Of a stretch of 64,000 nt of DNA, positions 63,705-64,000 are shown piece by piece. Below the pieces are notes generated by a model. That model made no database searches. It was not told where the DNA came from and was given only the letters and a program-made list of their open reading frames with translations. This DNA is from a bacterium (lineage in GTDB: Bacteria; Zhuqueibacterota; Zhuqueibacteria; Oleimicrobiales; Geothermoviventaceae), in the NCBI GenBank assembly GCA_028275345.1, contig JAPWUV010000002.1:525410-589409 (forward strand), in the 5' to 3' direction. How positions within the stretch are numbered: the first letter of the stretch is position 1; the number at the start of each line of letters is the position of its first letter. The position numbers were made by a program, and so were the translations under genes.

Positions 63705-64000
63705 GTGTCTCGCTCAAAGGGGACTTCCCGGCGGGGAGCCATGCACTGCGCGCTCTGCGGGCGCGAGGAGAAGCGCATCAGTGCGGGCATTGGGGTATGC
63801 CGCGATTGTATCCTCCAGCGCCCGAGCGAGGCTTTAGCCCTCATCCAGCAGAGGCACGCGGAATCACGACGGGGGTTCGGGCTGCCGCCTGCGGTCCCGA
63901 AAGGGGCAAGTCCGCACGCCCGCCGCTGTGGCGTTTGCGCCAATGAATGCGAGATTCCGCCGGGGGAGAAAGGCTTTTGTGGGTTGCGGACCAACGACGG
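63705..64000 (+). CDS. Radical SAM protein, PflA-like (partial, runs off window)
   Basis: About 98 N-terminal residues are visible before the right edge. The protein begins with a Cys-rich motif (HCALCGREEKRI, then GVCRDCIL), a probable zinc-binding element. A second Cys cluster follows, CGVCANECEIPPGEKGFCG, the N-terminal signature of PflA/AmmeMemoRadiSam-type radical SAM proteins. The CxxxCxxC iron-sulfur motif itself lies beyond the window. I chose GTG 63705, which has GGAGGGGGG nine bases upstream; ATG 63741 is in the same frame but has a poorer site. The assignment therefore rests on the N-terminal motifs only. Confidence 0.68.
   Translation, partial: MSRSKGTSRRGAMHCALCGREEKRISAGIGVCRDCILQRPSEALALIQQRHAESRRGFGLPPAVPKGASPHARRCGVCANECEIPPGEKGFCGLRTND

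Noticed and set aside
1..64000. CRISPR arrays, transposons, prophage or integrative elements
   Set aside because: No regularly spaced repeats, no transposase or integrase motifs and no long direct or inverted terminal repeats were seen; gene content is chromosomal housekeeping and envelope.

Overview
The window is a GC-rich, densely coding bacterial chromosome segment with no rRNA or tRNA gene, no insertion sequence, no phage gene and no CRISPR array that I could see. Gram-negative features (exported lipoprotein, LPS-type GT9 glycosyltransferase, YbgF/CpoB-like protein, GT117-type DUF2723 protein) occur together with a FlgD-like C-terminal sorting domain on a secreted beta-propeller protein. 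That combination suggests a member of the FCB superphylum or a nearby candidate phylum (KSB1, Calditrichota or Zixibacteria-like). This placement is inference from gene content, not a phylogenetic result.

Layout. 1-35.4 kb is almost entirely minus strand. It holds a flippase-like integral membrane protein (cut by the window edge), a DUF2723 membrane protein, glycosyltransferases, a methyltransferase, DUF1844, recG, a DUF4139 secreted protein, valS, a large M23 peptidase, another glycosyltransferase and an rmlA-long type nucleotidyltransferase. These are followed by a nicotinamidase-like hydrolase, RNase HI, a ThiF/MoeB-family E1-like enzyme, a Yip1-like protein, dnaE, a YbgF/CpoB-like protein, murA, recN, an exported alkaline phosphatase and a propeller protein. 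The block ends with a complete riboflavin operon (ribD-ribE-ribBA-ribH) behind an FMN riboswitch. 35.8-40.1 kb is plus strand: an exported M28 peptidase, an MgtE transporter and a lipoprotein. 40.3-51.4 kb is minus strand: an exported GH3 glucosidase, a DUF6599-like protein, a HAD phosphatase, a giant 1872-residue protein and an SPFH-domain membrane protein. 52.3-57.1 kb is plus strand: a secreted FG-GAP protein and a NagB/PIG-L fusion. 57.4-59.2 kb is minus strand: GT9 and pheA. 59.6-64 kb is plus strand: two exported sugar-isomerase-like TIM barrels, a long-chain acyl-CoA synthetase and the start of a radical SAM protein.

The most unusual locus is 44.7-51.4 kb. The giant protein joins a fold-type I PLP aminotransferase domain with its catalytic residues to a large C-terminal region that, by eye, follows the motif order of bacterial phosphoenolpyruvate carboxylase (His-Pro-Thr, GDxDG, PLFE, SD, GxG..R, LRAI..NR). 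Several catalytic positions of that region are substituted. An additional degenerate PLP-transferase-like segment may precede the aminotransferase. It is probably co-transcribed with the SPFH gene. I know of no described enzyme with this architecture.

The genome appears to use sigma70-like promoters. Two very good matches (TTGACT, 17-bp spacer, TATATT) lie upstream of valS and of the rib operon, and weaker matches with the same or nearly the same spacing lie upstream of several other transcription units.
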